DNA of 64,000 nt, from the NCBI GenBank assembly GCA_015680685.1, contig MNCI01010007.1:157558-221557 (forward strand), read 5' to 3'. Origin of the DNA: Gnetum montanum. Lineage: Eukaryota > Streptophyta > Gnetopsida > Gnetales > Gnetaceae. The notes under the pieces were generated by a model, which saw only the letters and a program-made list of their open reading frames with translations, had not been told where the DNA came from and did not search any database. The position numbers and the translations under genes are program-made. Shown here in pieces: positions 47,355 through 59,726 of this stretch. Every line of letters begins with the position of its first letter. Within the stretch, counting starts at the first letter, position 1.

Positions 47355-49290
47355 CTGAATGAAAACTCATCCTCAAGTATAGAAGAAAAGAAACAAGTTC
47401 TTTACAAAATATTGGGAAGGTATGGGATTATTGACTAACTGACAACTGACGATGCAATGGGATGACAAACTCAATGTGCCTAGTGAATGGATCAATAAGC
47501 ATATTACAACATTAACGTTCATGACCATTGTGGTGAACACTCGTACATAAATGACATCCAAGCCTTTATTTGGTAGCTTGTAGAGAAAGAGAGAGAAAGA
47601 AAATGAAGTGTGTTACTACCAATGCTAAGATTGTGCCTTCTGTTGTTTATCCATTTCGACGCCACCAAACTTACTCCTTTCATAAATGCTCCAATTCGAT
47701 CCATCCTAAATGCTTCCTCCAAGCCCAGTCCATTTTTTGTATGATCACCATCTACACACACAACACAGTCACAAATGAGCAAGGATAGATAAACCACAAT
47801 GCAGTTGATACCTTGCCTCGATATGAAGCGCATTGGTTGAGTTGTGATTATGGCAGAAACTAGTTCAGAGATTTATCACAGGTGACTACCCAAGGTGTAG
47901 GGGTTAGGCGAATAGTAAAATGGAGAAAATTGAAAAATTTGTGCTAGGGCCCCCACGACTAAGAGTGAACCTCTGGTAGCTATAAGATGAAAAAAATATG
48001 AGGAATAAGAAAGATGGAAAAAAATAACAATGGCAAAGCCAATAAAAATGATGTCATGGATGGAGATGAAATAAGAGATGATTTATTACAAAAAATGCTT
48101 AAAGAAAAGAACTTAACAATTGCACCAAAAAGGAATGCCAATGGGTCCTCCCCAAAGCAAGCTCATGCCTTTTATGCCCTGATAAACCCACAAACCAAAG
48201 AGTCTGTAGGCTCTAGGAATGTCATTTGGAAGCAAGAGTTACAAACTTACCCACAAGAATTCAACAAATAAAAATAATGCATCAACCTAGAATGGACTAA
48301 TGATAAAACCAACAATGAGGTGGAAAATGAGAAGAAAGATAGAGACGAGAGAATGGAATGGAATCCCAAGAACAAGGTTGTGTAAAGCCCCTTGTGTATT
48401 TCATAGTTAAGATGACTAAGTAGAACTTCATCCCAAATTCAGACTCAAACCAACCACATTCAGTGACCTCGCATTAATACACCTAGCCAATCCATCCTCT
48501 TGAAGCAACAAGAATGCCTTCACAAAGAGTGACCACCATCCTGAGGAGAGCAAGATGAAGAAGATGAAGAAGTAAGAAGTGAGAAAGGGCTTTAGTTAGA
48601 GGAAACCTTCAGGCATGGGTAACATGTCTTTCCAGTTTCATAACCAGTGCTTATAGCCCATATTGCTTTATTATGTCTAAGGGGTGTGCTTTGAATTCTC
48701 GCTTTTCTCCTTTTTTTTTCTTTTTTTTTCTTTTTTTTTTTTTCATGAGAACCACACCATGCAAAGACTTATTTTTATTCACTTGGCTTCCTAATTTTTG
48801 AACAATGTCAGAATGGCAGAAAACACAAGAAAAAAGCATCCAAGCACTCAAGAGAATGGCTAGCACAAATGCATTGAATCCCCTTGAAGTCACACCTTTT
48901 TCATCCTTTGATTCTTTCCTTGGTTTGAAAAGTACCCAAGCACTAATTCATTAATAAATTTACTTAGAAAAAGGGGACTGTATAGTTCCAAGCCAAAGGA
49001 GACCATAGAGTTGTATGGATGAGTGGACGGTGTGGACTCATTACTTGTTTTACCAAAAGAACCATACCTTAATATCAGCATTATAATTCAAAGGAAAAAA
49101 CCAAACATATTAGCAATCAATATATATAATGCAATCTACCATCATGAGCACTTATTGTATGATGAATAAAAGTAAATCAAGCAAACAAAGAAATAGTAAA
49201 CACATGAACGATGGTGTAAAACAAAAATAAGAAAAGTTGGAAAAGTGCATAAAAAAATTCAAAAAGAACGGAGGGCCTAAAACGGTTAGC
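47355..49290 (-). other. Element B 3' noncoding region
   Basis: About 1.9 kb with no ORF3. It shares with C and D the CAATGGGTCCTCCCCAAAG block (near 48140) and the GGTGTGCTTTGAATT...ACCACACCATGCAAAG block (48673-48768), which here surrounds a T-rich tract at 48705-48745. The open frame 47519-47833 (- strand) has no recognised motif. Confidence 0.65.
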
Positions 49291-50200
49291 ATAGGTGGCC
49301 ATCTCCCTAATGACTGAGTTGGAAGGAGGAGATCCGAAATAGTGAGCAAGGTTGTCCATCAACAGAGGTAGCATGTGTACTAGCTGTCCTAAGCTCATGG
49401 AAAGGTTTGGTTTGTTGTACGTTAACCAACAGTTTCTTGTCTGGGCTCTCAAGTTTGAATATTGTCATGGCCCCTAAAGAAAAATTTGCATAAATATTTA
49501 GTACATTGTGGCAGATGTGTGGGATTCCAGTAGAGAACCTTATCTCCTAGTTGATATTTAACTTTCCTAATCCTTAGGTCATGACGTTGTTTATTGAATG
49601 CCTTGTGCAACTCGTTAGATGATAGTATAGCTAGTCGATTTTCATCTAGCAAGTTAAGGATTACTAACTATTGTTTCTGTGCTAGATCAGATCAAATTTG
49701 CGATCACATGCCATGGATAGTGTATAGAGCTCAATTTGAATGGGAAGCATTGGTAATTTACCGTACACTAACTCATAGGGATAGTATCCTATAAGGAGTT
49801 TCCATGTGGAGCAGTATGCCCAAAGAGCATTATTCAGTTTAGTGCTCTAGTCTCACCTAAACTTACTAACAATTCTTGTCAATATCTTCATAATCTCCTT
49901 GTTGGTGACTTCTTCTTGACTATTCGCTTGGGGGTGGTATGGTGTAGTCAATTTATGCTCAACCCCTAAGTGTTGCATTAATTTCTGAAAAGTTGCACCT
50001 GTGAAGTGAGTACCATTATCTGAAATAAGTGCATGAGGCATACCAAACCTGTTTATGATTTGTTGTTGAACAAATCATGCAGTTGTAGATGATGCAGCTG
50101 CATCTACCCATTTAGTTAGGTAATCAATAGCAACAATGATATAGGCTTTTCCATTGGACATTAGTGTAATTGGCCCCATAAAATCAATTCCCCAAATGTC

Positions 50201-50299
50201 NNNNNNNNNNNNNNNNNNNNNNNNNNNNNNNNNNNNNNNNNNNNNNNNNNNNNNNNNNNNNNNNNNNNNNNNNNNNNNNNNNNNNNNNNNNNNNNNNNN
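50201..50299. other. Sequence gap (99 N)
   Basis: A run of 99 undetermined bases between RNase H and integrase of element B. True length is unknown; 99 is a multiple of three, so frames match across it, possibly by chance. Confidence 0.99.
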
Positions 50300-51074
50300 G
50301 GTGAGGAGATAGGTAAGAATGCTACTATACCAATTTGTCTCCATGGGTGATTGATTATTCACTACACTAGTAAAGAGGAATTTACTAGGAAAATAATCAG
50401 AAATTGGATACTCATCCTCTTTCTTGTTCCATCGCAACTGAGATAAATGATCAGCAACTACGTTCTCGGTGCCTTTACGATCGATCATCGTAAGATCGAA
50501 CTCTTGTAAGATTACAAGCCATCATATGATACAAGGGCTTACCATTGGCTTATTCATGAGGAACCTTATTGCACTATGATCTATATGTATATATACTTTA
50601 TATCCCAATACATAGTGTCTAAACTTTTCTAGTGCAAATACTATAGCCATTAATTCTTTCTCTGTGGTAGTGTAGTTAAGTTGTGCACCAGCAATACTTC
50701 TACTTGCATAGTGGATATAATAAGGATGCTTCTAGTCATCTAACTGTGTAAGTATGGCTCCTTAGATAGAGTTAAACACATCAGTCATGATATGAAATGG
50801 TTTGGACCAGTCAGGAGCTTGTAGAATGGGTGTTTCTACTAGCTTCTATTTTAGATTTTGAAAAGCTAATTCACATTACCTGGTCCACTCAAAAGGTATG
50901 TCCTTTTTTGTTAATTCCACCAATGGTTTGGAAACCTTTGAAAAATTCTTAATAAATCTCCTATAGTAGCCAGTATGTCCAAGGAATGACCAAATATCTT
51001 TGACAGTTTCTAGTTGATGGGTAATTCCTTGGATAACTTTGATTTTCTTAGGGTCTACCTCTATCCCTGCATGT

Positions 51075-51157
51075 AAGATTTTGTGCCCTAGTACTCTACC
51101 CTCCTGGACCATCAANAAGATTTTGTGCCCTAGTACTCTACCCTCCTGGACCATCAA
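51075..51157. repeat. Perfect 41-bp duplication around a single N (probable assembly join)
   Basis: The 41 bases before the N at 51116 recur exactly after it. In protein terms the conserved VQEGRVLGHKI motif appears twice in a row, which no family member has. Confidence 0.88.
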
Positions 51158-52130
51158 ATAGCTTTTCTACCAATTGAGTCTCAAATTAGTTTCTACGCAT
51201 CTTTTTAACACTTACTCTAACCGGTCTAAGGCTTGATCAAAGTTTGCTCCATAGGTGGAGAAATCATCCATAAAGACTTCTATACCATTTCCTATTTGCT
51301 ATTTGAAGATGCTTAGAACTAGTCATTGAAATGTTGTAGGGGCATTGCACAAGCCAAACAACATCTATTTGTATGCAAGATTTTCCCATGAACTAGTGAA
51401 CGTAGTCTTGTCTTGGTCTTCTAGGCTATTTGTATTTGATTATATCCACTATATCCACCTAGAAAACTATAGTAGCAATGCCCTACGATGGTGTCTAAGA
51501 CTTGGTCAACAAATGGCAATGAAAAGTGATCTTTGAATGTTGCCATATTCAGTAGCCTGAAATCTATGCACATCCTCCATTTGCCTCCCCTTTTAGGCAC
51601 AACAACTAAGGGGCTAACCCATCCGCTATCAATAATGGGGTATATGAACCCAGACTTGACAAGCTATTTCATTTCTTCCTTGACTATTTGCTTCAGCTTT
51701 GGGTTCAAATGCCTCTGCAGTTGTCTTCGAGGCTTCATGGAGGGGTTGGTGTAAATCCTATATTGGCATATCCTAGGATCTATTCCAGCTAATTCGAGAT
51801 ATGACCAAATGAAGGCTTTTGACTATCTATTTATCACTTCTATAAATCTCCATTTTTGTTGCACAGTAAGCTTAGCATTAATAATTACCAGTTTTCATTT
51901 TTAAGGAATGTGTATTTCATACCAATGGGCAATAGTTTCAGCTCAAGGGGCTCTTGCTTAAATTTCTTAAGGATTTCCAACTTCCCCTAGTTGGCATTTT
52001 CAAGGTTAAGACTTAGAAGTTGGTGGTGGACTTGCTCTAATGTGTCTATGCTATTGATGTAAGCACAATTCAAACCCTCAGTTGGTTCCATGCATATGAG
52101 TGAATTGCTTTCTTGATCAGTTATCAACCA

Positions 52131-52958
52131 CTAGGTGCCTTCCTGCTGTGTGTCTACTGCATACATGCATCTTTGTATGTTGATCACTTGTGCACACTGA
52201 TTGCATGCAGGCAATGTTAAACTTTGCACAAACCATGACCTCTGCACACAATTACACCCTATGTCACTATATGCGATGCACGAAACTTTCTTCTTCTTAA
52301 TCTTTCTGAATGTATTTTCCTTTGATATTTCTAGGGAAACATCACAGATTCCTAGGTGTGCATCGATGGTACTTAGCCATGCTCTTCTCATTATTATTAG
52401 GAAGTTCCCCTTACCATTGTTCACCTGAATCACTAGGAAGTTAGTTGGGTACGACCATTCACAAACAGTAGTAACAATGTCTTCCACCAGTTCCAATGGG
52501 ACAGTGATGGACTGGTTAGCCAACTCTAGATGGATGTTGCTCTTTTTCAATAGAGGCAGGTTCCAGGCCTTGTACATTTCTTAAGAAATCAAGTTGACAC
52601 CAAAACCTAAATCCAAAAGAGCCTTGCATGGTGCATTTCCAGTGATTTGTAAGTATATCAGAGGACTCCCAAGATCAAATAATTTCCTAGAAAGGTGGCC
52701 ATCTCTGATCCAATCAGTGACAGTATGTGTTAGCATGACTGTATGTGTTGAGTACGGTGGTTGAGTTAAAGGAGGCTCCAAAATTTTGATTGATACTGAG
52801 GCATCTAAGGAATCAGCCACTTGTGATTGCAAGGGCTTGGTTGTTTTGTTGGTTCTAAAGAAAGGTCTTTTCTTCATGTGGTTGTTAGAACCAATAGTAG
52901 GTTGAGGAGTTAATAGCCCTTGTGGCATTACGTTACTGTGGCTGGGGAGGGATTTCAC
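52131..52958 (-). pseudogene. Element B protease and preceding gag tail
   Basis: One frame broken by a single TAA at 52578-52580. CKALLDLGFGVNLIS is the active-site region; DLG stands where D and C have DSG. It is followed by EMYKAWNLPLLKKSNIHLEL, the VCEWSYPTNFLVIQV core and IIMRRAWLSTIDAHLGI. The C-terminus carries a Cys-rich tail (SCIAYSDIGCNCVQ) with an equivalent in C. Upstream, the segment 52958-52700 is Ser/Thr/Pro-rich linker after gag. Role: maturation of the polyprotein. Confidence 0.82.
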
Positions 52959-52999
52959 CCTGCATAGCTGGAGTAGGTGGTAGTGGAGCTATTGGTGGA

Positions 53000-54900
53000 A
53001 GAGATGTGGCCGGATGAGAAGGATGATATGCTTACAAAATATCACCCCTAGAAGAGGGAGTCCCATAATACTCGTGAGCTTGGTGGTGAGCTTGAGGAGT
53101 GATGTGACTAGTAGAGTCATGTGGGGAGATCAGCTACTGCACGTAATATCCATAAGGGGCAGGTTGCCGGTAAGGATACTGTTGCCTTGGTGGTGGCATT
53201 TCCCATGATTGTGGATGCTGCCACTATTGATATTGCTCAATCGATTGTGGTGGAGTTCCACTTGGATAATACATTAAGGGTTGGTGGAACTGTCTTAGGT
53301 TACCTTAGGGGTAAGGTAACCTTCGGGGTGCTTGCCTTTTGTTCAATCGTGGGTTGAGTGCATACACCCCAGACTCTTGCAGATGTGGGATTATAGGGCA
53401 ACATCCCTTAGGATGGTCATATTGACATATTTCACATCCACTATCATTGTTTGTTTCTGACTCCACAACCTCTTCAATGATGGCAACTTTGCCCTTACCC
53501 TTACTACGTGCATGTTCAGCTTCTCTCTTTATTCTTTTTTCACAATCACTACCTTGCTCTCTAGACTCCTCTACTATTTTAAGAATAGATTGAAATCTAT
53601 TATCTAGGGAATCACACATTTGGTCTACCTTTGTCGATACTTCTGATGTCAACTTTTGGATAGGCAAAGTTTTCCTATTCACCATCTCTTCAAGTGGTGA
53701 CTCTTCTTCATCCTCACAAAATCTTCCTCTCCTCTTCTAGAGGGAAGGATCTTGGTTATACTCTTCTACACTTACTCTCTTCCATAGCTCACCTTCTTCC
53801 TTAGCAACATACTCCAATAGTCTTTGAATTTTATGGGACCTAAGCTCAGATAGTCTTCCTTGGGCATAAGTCCCAAGGGTTCTTCTCGTTTCATGCCTAA
53901 GCCCATCCACAAGATGGCACAGTTGATTCCTTTACGAATAACCATGACCAGGACAATGGTGTAATAGTGCATAGCATTGGCCCATGGCAGCATCTAAGGG
54001 TTCATGTCCTCCTTGTTTCTAGCCTTGGATTTGCTTTCGCAAGTTAGACACTCGGGAGTACGTTTGGTACTTGTCATTAAATAGTTCTAACATAGTACTC
54101 CACCTACGAATGGATTCTGGTTCTAAAGACTGGTACCAGCTTTCCACTTCTTTAGCTAGTGTCCATGAAAACAACTTAAGTTTTTGCCATTTGTTCTCTA
54201 TATTTTGTAACGCACATGCATCATGGAATGCTTGTAAGTGATTCTGAGGATCAACGTTGTATCCCCCTTCAAATTGTGGGATACTATTCATATCTAATCT
54301 CTTGATCCTACTATCTTTTTGGTGCCTTGTTGGAATTCTAAGAACCTTAGTTATGTCCAACATACTTCGAGTAGCGAGTAGGGGTTCATCATGGTTGTCT
54401 CTTCCATGGCATCTATGATGCCTACATTGTTCCCTACTCTCCCTCCTTCTATGTCATGACTTTCTAGAGTGCCCTCATCCCCTTTCCTAGATGTTTTGTC
54501 TATGACTTCCACTTTGCCTACCTTTATCATCATGCCATGTTTCTTTATGACTACGTCTAGACACTAAAGAAGAGGATGAAGGAGATGATGAAGGTGAAGA
54601 AGAAGGAGAACCATCACCATGAAGGTGTCTACCACCTTCTCTTCAACGGTCTCGGCATCAATCGTGATTGTGATCAAAATGTCCATCTTTATTATGTGTC
54701 CGTGTTCCTTTTTTGAATCCTTTGTGCCCATGGGTATCAAAACCTGGGTTATGAATAGTGGAATGAAGGTTTTGATACACAACCCCTTGGCCAAAGTCAA
54801 GGGAAGGAACATTGTTGTGTGGTCAACTGGCTGAGGTAGGTTCACCACCCTCATTATCGCTTAAGACATGGGACATCCTGCAACCACTTACTGTTTAAAG
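53000..54900 (-). pseudogene. gag: Element B gag
   Basis: The capsid segment at 54363-54019 has MNSIPQFEGGYNVDPQNHLQ, AKEVESWYQSLEPESIRRW and FNDKYQTYSRVSNLRKQIQG. The segment 53685-53305 in the same frame has VDQMCDSLDNRFQSILKIVE, the basic KGKGKVAIIEEVVE and the zinc-knuckle-like CEICQYDHPKGCC (CX2CX3HX3CC) near 53440-53400. Between them a shifted frame (53993-53772) conceals a conserved middle region. The N-terminal part (54854-54564) is low-complexity and is matched in D. Gag packages the element RNA. Confidence 0.85.
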
Positions 54901-55390
54901 ACTTATGATGTCTCTCCTATTGCAAATCCCTTTGACATTGTGCCTCTATGGGATGGTATTCTCTCGAGTCATGGTCTTGCACAACATATTCTACATGTAA
55001 GTGCAGCATGCCAATTCTTGTGATGGCATGAAGAAACATGCTTGGGACTGAACGATCGGGAGGTAACACTATGTTACCTTCTAAGTCTCACCAATGCAGT
55101 TCTTCATCTTGATGGAGGATAAAGGTGAAGTTTGGTATATACTCATCGGGATGAATATATACAACTCAAACTTGTTGAGGGACTGGCAGATCAACGTCAT
55201 GTGTATTATGCTACCGATTGTTTCCTATTTCAAACCTAGGCGGTGAGGCGCTTTCGTACGAAGAAGGAGACGTACTTGTCTATTCAATGTGCAATGTATT
55301 CTTGTTTATTATTTTCTCAATCAATCCTAAGGGTTCGTTCCAACGATGTGAATGATTTCCTATCTTCTAATTAGCACACAAACAACTAAG

Positions 55391-55408
55391 TCCCTGGCAA
55401 CGATGCCA
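55391..55408 (-). other. Element B primer binding site (tRNA-Asp type)
   Basis: On the - strand TGGCATCGTTGCCAGGGA starts 2 bases after the 5' LTR end. It differs from the exact complement of the plant tRNA-Asp(GUC) 3' end, as I recall it, at three sites, all transitions. tRNA-Asp priming is typical of Athila elements. Confidence 0.8.
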
Positions 55409-55409
55409 A

Positions 55410-56364
55410 TGATGAGCGGTCAGGTACCCCTACGCTTAACCATACGAATACGAGCGTTTCATGCACGATCTAGTTGAATTCCAAGGACTAAGTGCTTATG
55501 TGCCCTTGTGGAACAAGGACAGGTTGATTGATTTTTGTCTTCCCAAACTTACTTGTATGTCACGATTGTATGGTTAAGTAAGCTTGAGGAATATGATTTT
55601 TATATCTTTTATGTTTTTATGTCATGTGCTAATAGGAAAAGAGAGAGATAACTAGGTGAATAATTTAACTTAACTACTTATTAACTAAGTTCTAACTAAT
55701 CCTAACACCAGCATCCGTTCCCACTTGCTGTACACATCCTGAACGAATGCAAACACTATTGGGCTATCAAACGCTAGTCATTTTTGAGCTACCAAGTGTC
55801 TCACGTATGCTCGAAGGGGTCGTGCTTGTGTAATTTAGTGATTTTCTTAATTATCAAAATGAATTACTATGCTAATAACATAAATGTAAAGTGCAGAAAA
55901 TAAAATAAATGCATAAGAAAATAAAATAAAATAAAATAAATGCATAAGAAAACAAATCTCAAGTGTTGCAAGGATGAATCAAAGAGTTCGTCTTTATTAC
56001 CAACACAATGGTGTGCTCAAGTACATCAATGCTTGAATAAAGATCTATCCAGGCTTAAACCTCCTACTATGAACACTTGGAAAATACTCTAACTTTCAAA
56101 TAGACTGTAACAGTTTCGCTACTTTTCTACTGAAATACTTCCTCCCAATTGTGTGCCTGGGCACTGTATTTATAGACTTGGAAGAAACTACTCTAATAAT
56201 TAGAGTAACCACTCAATTAATTAGAATAATTTCTAAAGTAATTGCTAGAGTAACCACTCTAATAATTAGAGTAACTACTAAAGTAACTGCTAGAGTAACT
56301 ACTCTAATAATTAGAATAACTACTAGAGTAACCACTCTAATAATTAGAGTAACTGCTCTCATCA
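55410..56364 (-). mobile_element. Element B 5' LTR
   Basis: 955 bp, TGATGAGCGG...GCTCTCATCA. It aligns with the 3' LTR along its whole length, and the 52-bp segment doubled there occurs once here. TATA box is at 56167-56174 (- strand), the palindromic array at 56186-56356. Confidence 0.94.
56186..56356. repeat. Palindromic tandem array in U3 of element B 5' LTR
   Basis: Same ACTCTAAT-A-ATTAGAGT array as at 47121-47338 but with a different number and order of units, so the array has changed length since insertion. Confidence 0.9.
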
Positions 56365-56369
56365 CATGT

Positions 56370-57010
56370 TTTCTATATAGATGCTTGTGAGGCTCTCTGA
56401 TGGTTTCATGCAGGTTATGGACTTAGCTTTATGATCTATTATTAGTTACTAGGTATCTTCTTGCTTTATGGCTACTACATATAGGCACTTTTGAATAACT
56501 ATTGTTTTAGCACATTGCTTGCATGCTTGGATTTATGTCTCTTTTATCATCCATAGTTTCTACATACAATGGCACCTTATGTCACTATATGTGATGCACG
56601 AAACCCTCTTCTTCTCTATCTTGCTAAACTTATTTTCCTTGGACATTTTTGAGGAGAGGTCTCGAATCCCCATTTTTGTATATATAGTACTAATCCATGT
56701 CCTTTCCATGATGATAGGGAAGTCCTCCTCATAATTTTTCACATGGATCACAAGAAAATCGGCAAGATAAGACCACACACAGATGGTGTTCACAATGTCC
56801 TTCACTATCCCTAGAGGAACTAAATCTGCCAACTCAAGTTTGATATTGCTCTTCTTCATAGGAGGAAAGTTCCAAGTCTTATACATTTCTTGGGAGATTA
56901 AGTTCATCCCAAGACCTGAATCCAGTAGAGCCTTGCATACTTCATTTCCTACAATCTATAAATAAATGAGGGGACTTCTAGGATCATATCATTTCCTGGA
57001 AAGGTGTCTA
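56370..57010 (-). pseudogene. Element C protease
   Basis: This resumes after the CATGT duplicate. On the - strand CKALLDSGLGMNLISQEMY (near 56935-56880) holds the DSG active site, followed by TWNFPPMKKSNIKLEL, VWSYLADFLVIHVKN and IIMERTWISTI, then the Cys-rich tail SCITYSDIRCHCM at about 56600-56560. It is open from 56907 to 56560 and closely related to the proteases of B and D. Confidence 0.82.
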
Positions 57011-59600
57011 GCCTTTATCCAATTTGTGACCATGTAGGTCAACATAACAATATTCATGTTAGAGGTATTTTGGTTTGAAGGTAGCTCAATGGTATTTTCA
57101 AAGGTAGAAATGGTAGGGTTAACAATCACAAGTGCTTACAAAGGTTGATGTGGATGTTGGTTTTGAAGAATATTCTCTTACAAGGCTTTGGTTCAAAATT
57201 GCTCAAATGGATATCTAGCTCTAAATTTACCACCCTCATAGCATTTCTTTGTTGTGGCTATGATAGAATTTCACCTTGCATTGATGGAGTAGGTGGCAAG
57301 GGTGTAGTTGTGGCTAGTGTAAGAGTTGCTGAGGGATGTTGTGGAGGATGAAAGGGAAAAGGAGACTCCCCCCTTAGAGAAGGTGCTATGTAGTATTTTG
57401 CTATTGGACACAGGCTATTGGACATAAGATCCGTAAGAATTTAGTTATTAATAGGGATATTGCTATCATGGTGATGACATCCCCCATGACTGTGGATGTT
57501 TCCACTGATGATACTACTCCTAAAGTTGATGAGGTATTCCACTTGGATAATACATTGATTGGTGGAACAGCTACTTGTAGTTGCCTTGTAAATAAGGCAA
57601 TCATCTAGGTGCTTTCCATTTTGCAAACTTTGAATTCAATGCATGTACGTCAAACTCTTGTAGATGTGATAGCATTGGGCAACATTCCTTAGGATGTACA
57701 TATTGGCAAATCTCATAGCCATCATCATCTATTTTAGAACCTGTAACCTCTTCAACCACTATAGCTTTACCCTTATTCTGATAATAATCTCATTTTGTAT
57801 CCTTCTTCTTTCTTCTTTCTTAACCACTACTCTCTTGTTCTTTTTATTTCTCTGTGATTTTTAGAGCTATTTGAAACTTTTCATCCAAGTAGTCCCACAT
57901 TTTTTCTATCTTAGTTGATATTTTAGTGACAAATTTTTGTATCAACAAGGTTTCTCTTTGCATCACTTCAACAAGTAGTGCTTTCCCCTCAGATTCACAG
58001 AAACGTACCTCCCTTTTGCGAATGGAGGGGGTCCTTTTTATACTCTTATACACTTTCACACTTTTTCAACTCTCCTTCTTCTTTGGCCATTTGATCTATC
58101 AACCTTTAAATATGATGGACTCACATCTCAGAAAGTCTTCCTTAGGCATAGATCCCAAGGGTTTTCCTTGTTTCATTTCTGAGTCCATCTACAATATGGC
58201 AAAGTTGTTTCCTTTGGGAGTATCCATGACCTCGGCATCGATGCAACGGAGAGTAGTACTTGTCCAAGGCTACATCCAAGGAGTCATGATTTTCCTATTT
58301 CCATCCTTGGAACTTATTTTGCAACTTAGACACTCTAGAGTACATTTGGTACTTATCATTAAAGAGCTCTAACAAGTACTCCATTAGCAAATGGATTTCA
58401 ATTCTAATGACCAATACCAACTTTCTACTTCCTTAGTGATTATCCTGGAGAATAATTTCAACTTCTACCATTCATTCTCTATATTCTACAAGGCACTGAC
58501 ATCATGAAAGACTTGTAGATAATTTTGTAGATCTAAATTACATCCCCCTTCAAACCTAGGAATATTATTCATATCCAACCTCTTGATCCTACTATCCTTT
58601 AAGTGCCTTGTTGAAATTCTTACTATCTTTGAAATGTTAAGCATATTTCAGGTAGCCAACATAGGCTTATCATAGTCATGATGATCATGATGGTTCCTTT
58701 CATGGCCATGATGTCAATGATGAGTTTTTCTATGCCTTCAATCTCTATTATGCTTCTCTACCCCTTTTGGTTGTCCTTATCCCTGATCCTAATCATCCTG
58801 GCAAGATCTTTGTTCATCTTTATCCTGTCATTCATTCCCACCTAGTCTCGACTATTTCTCCTATTTTCTCAACTCTATTCCTCCTATCAAAGTTTCAAGA
58901 TGAGGATGAAGATGATGATGAGGGTGAAAAAGGAAAACAAAGGGAATGATGCTTGCTAGTTCCTCTCCTTTAGTCCCTACCCCGATCCTTATGCTTTTCT
59001 TTATATTTCTTTTGATCATTATCCTTACCCTTAGATGATTGGCTGGAATTCTTATCTCTTGAGGATCTTCAGTCATAAGACCAGTATTTCCATCACCAAG
59101 GTTCTCTAGAGTTGACTATAACCTTTGGTTAAGGGTAGGTCTCCTCATCATAGAGAGGAGGAGAATCTATGTATTAGAAGTGATCAAAAAAGAAATCCTC
59201 ATCCTCTTTGTGTTGTTGTATGAATAATTAGGCTAGAGTCCTCTTGACCTTAAAAGCCTCATATCACGCTTCCATGTGTCAACCTTGCTTTTACTAGGCA
59301 TCGGTAGGCTAATTGTCCCTATAGGTGTAGTCTTGGACTTCATATTCTAAGTGTAATGATGCCTAGCCTAATGAGATTGTTCATTAACATGGTAGGAACA
59401 GATCAATCTTGAGGCATGTTGCCTTCTATGTTCCTCTAGTGCATTTTTTCATCTTGATGCAAGATAAGGGTAAAACCTGGATTATAGAAATCCATATGAG
59501 AATAGATAATCCTTAGTTATTGGGACTTCTTTGATGCTCCTCATTGTTGATTGGATCCATTAGTATGTGGTGGAGAATCATCTCTATGCAAAGAAGCCAT
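57011..59600 (-). pseudogene. gag: Element C gag
   Basis: The proposed start ATG is at 59600-59598 (MASLHRDDSPPHTNGSNQQ, then a TGA). The capsid region at about 58580-58310 has FEGGCNLDLQNYLQVFHDV and EVESWYWSLELKSI. A coiled segment at 58059-57844 has FVTKISTKIEKMWDYLDEKF. The zinc-knuckle-like YEICQYVHPKECC lies near 57715-57675, with the first Cys replaced by Tyr. A Pro/Gly-rich tail follows. Numerous stops and frameshifts are present; the + strand frame at 57926-58372 is a shadow. Confidence 0.8.
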
Positions 59601-59726
59601 ATTAGTTATAGATAAAAAATAGTATGCTTTTCGGTATTTTATTATTTTTTTAATTGTTCCCTTAATAGATGATAGTGGTCTATTGTAGGTTTCTCATAAC
59701 ATCTTTGTATAACTTCATAGTCTTTT

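Larger units (their letters stand above)
49291..51870 (-). pseudogene. pol: Element B pol (RT, RNase H, integrase), Athila-like
   Basis: RT at about 51700-50900 has GIEVFMDDFSTYGANF, then VQEGRVLGHKI, GIEVDPKKIKVIQ and GYYRRFIKNFSKVSKPL. RNase H at 50850-50330 has YASRSIAGAQLNYTTTEKEL, HIDHSAIRFLM and VVADHLSQL. A 99-base gap (50201-50299) removes the integrase zinc-binding region. The integrase core at 50200-49850 has [24 protein letters not shown] and NSQEEVTN, so all three acids are kept. The C-terminal domain at 49652-49450 has YQLGDKVLYWNP. The frame then continues to FGSPPSNSVIREMATYANR near 49330-49275. A 42-base in-frame artefact at 51075-51157 duplicates the VQEGRVLGHKI segment. Isolated stops interrupt the frame. 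Confidence 0.92.
46289..56364 (-). mobile_element. Element B: full-length Athila-like Ty3/gypsy retrotransposon
   Basis: 10,076 bp (less after removing two assembly duplications) nested in element C with target duplication CATGT. LTR ends are TGATGAG...GCTCTCATCA. Order on the - strand: 5' LTR (56364-55410), tRNA-Asp-type primer site, gag (about 54900-53000), protease (52660-52131), RT, RNase H, integrase (about 51870-49450), 3' noncoding, polypurine tract, 3' LTR. No ORF3 is present. It retains more catalytic residues than D (FMDD, integrase D/D/E), consistent with a more recent insertion. Confidence 0.95.

Noticed and set aside
55391-55409. tRNA-Asp-like sequence considered as a tRNA gene
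   Set aside because: Only the 18 bases complementary to the tRNA 3' end are present, next to an LTR; this is a primer binding site.
56151-56390. 79-codon frame on +
   Set aside because: Same array in the other LTR of element B.
57926-58372. 148-codon frame on +
   Set aside because: It lies antisense to the gag region of element C, whose capsid and coiled segments read on the - strand.
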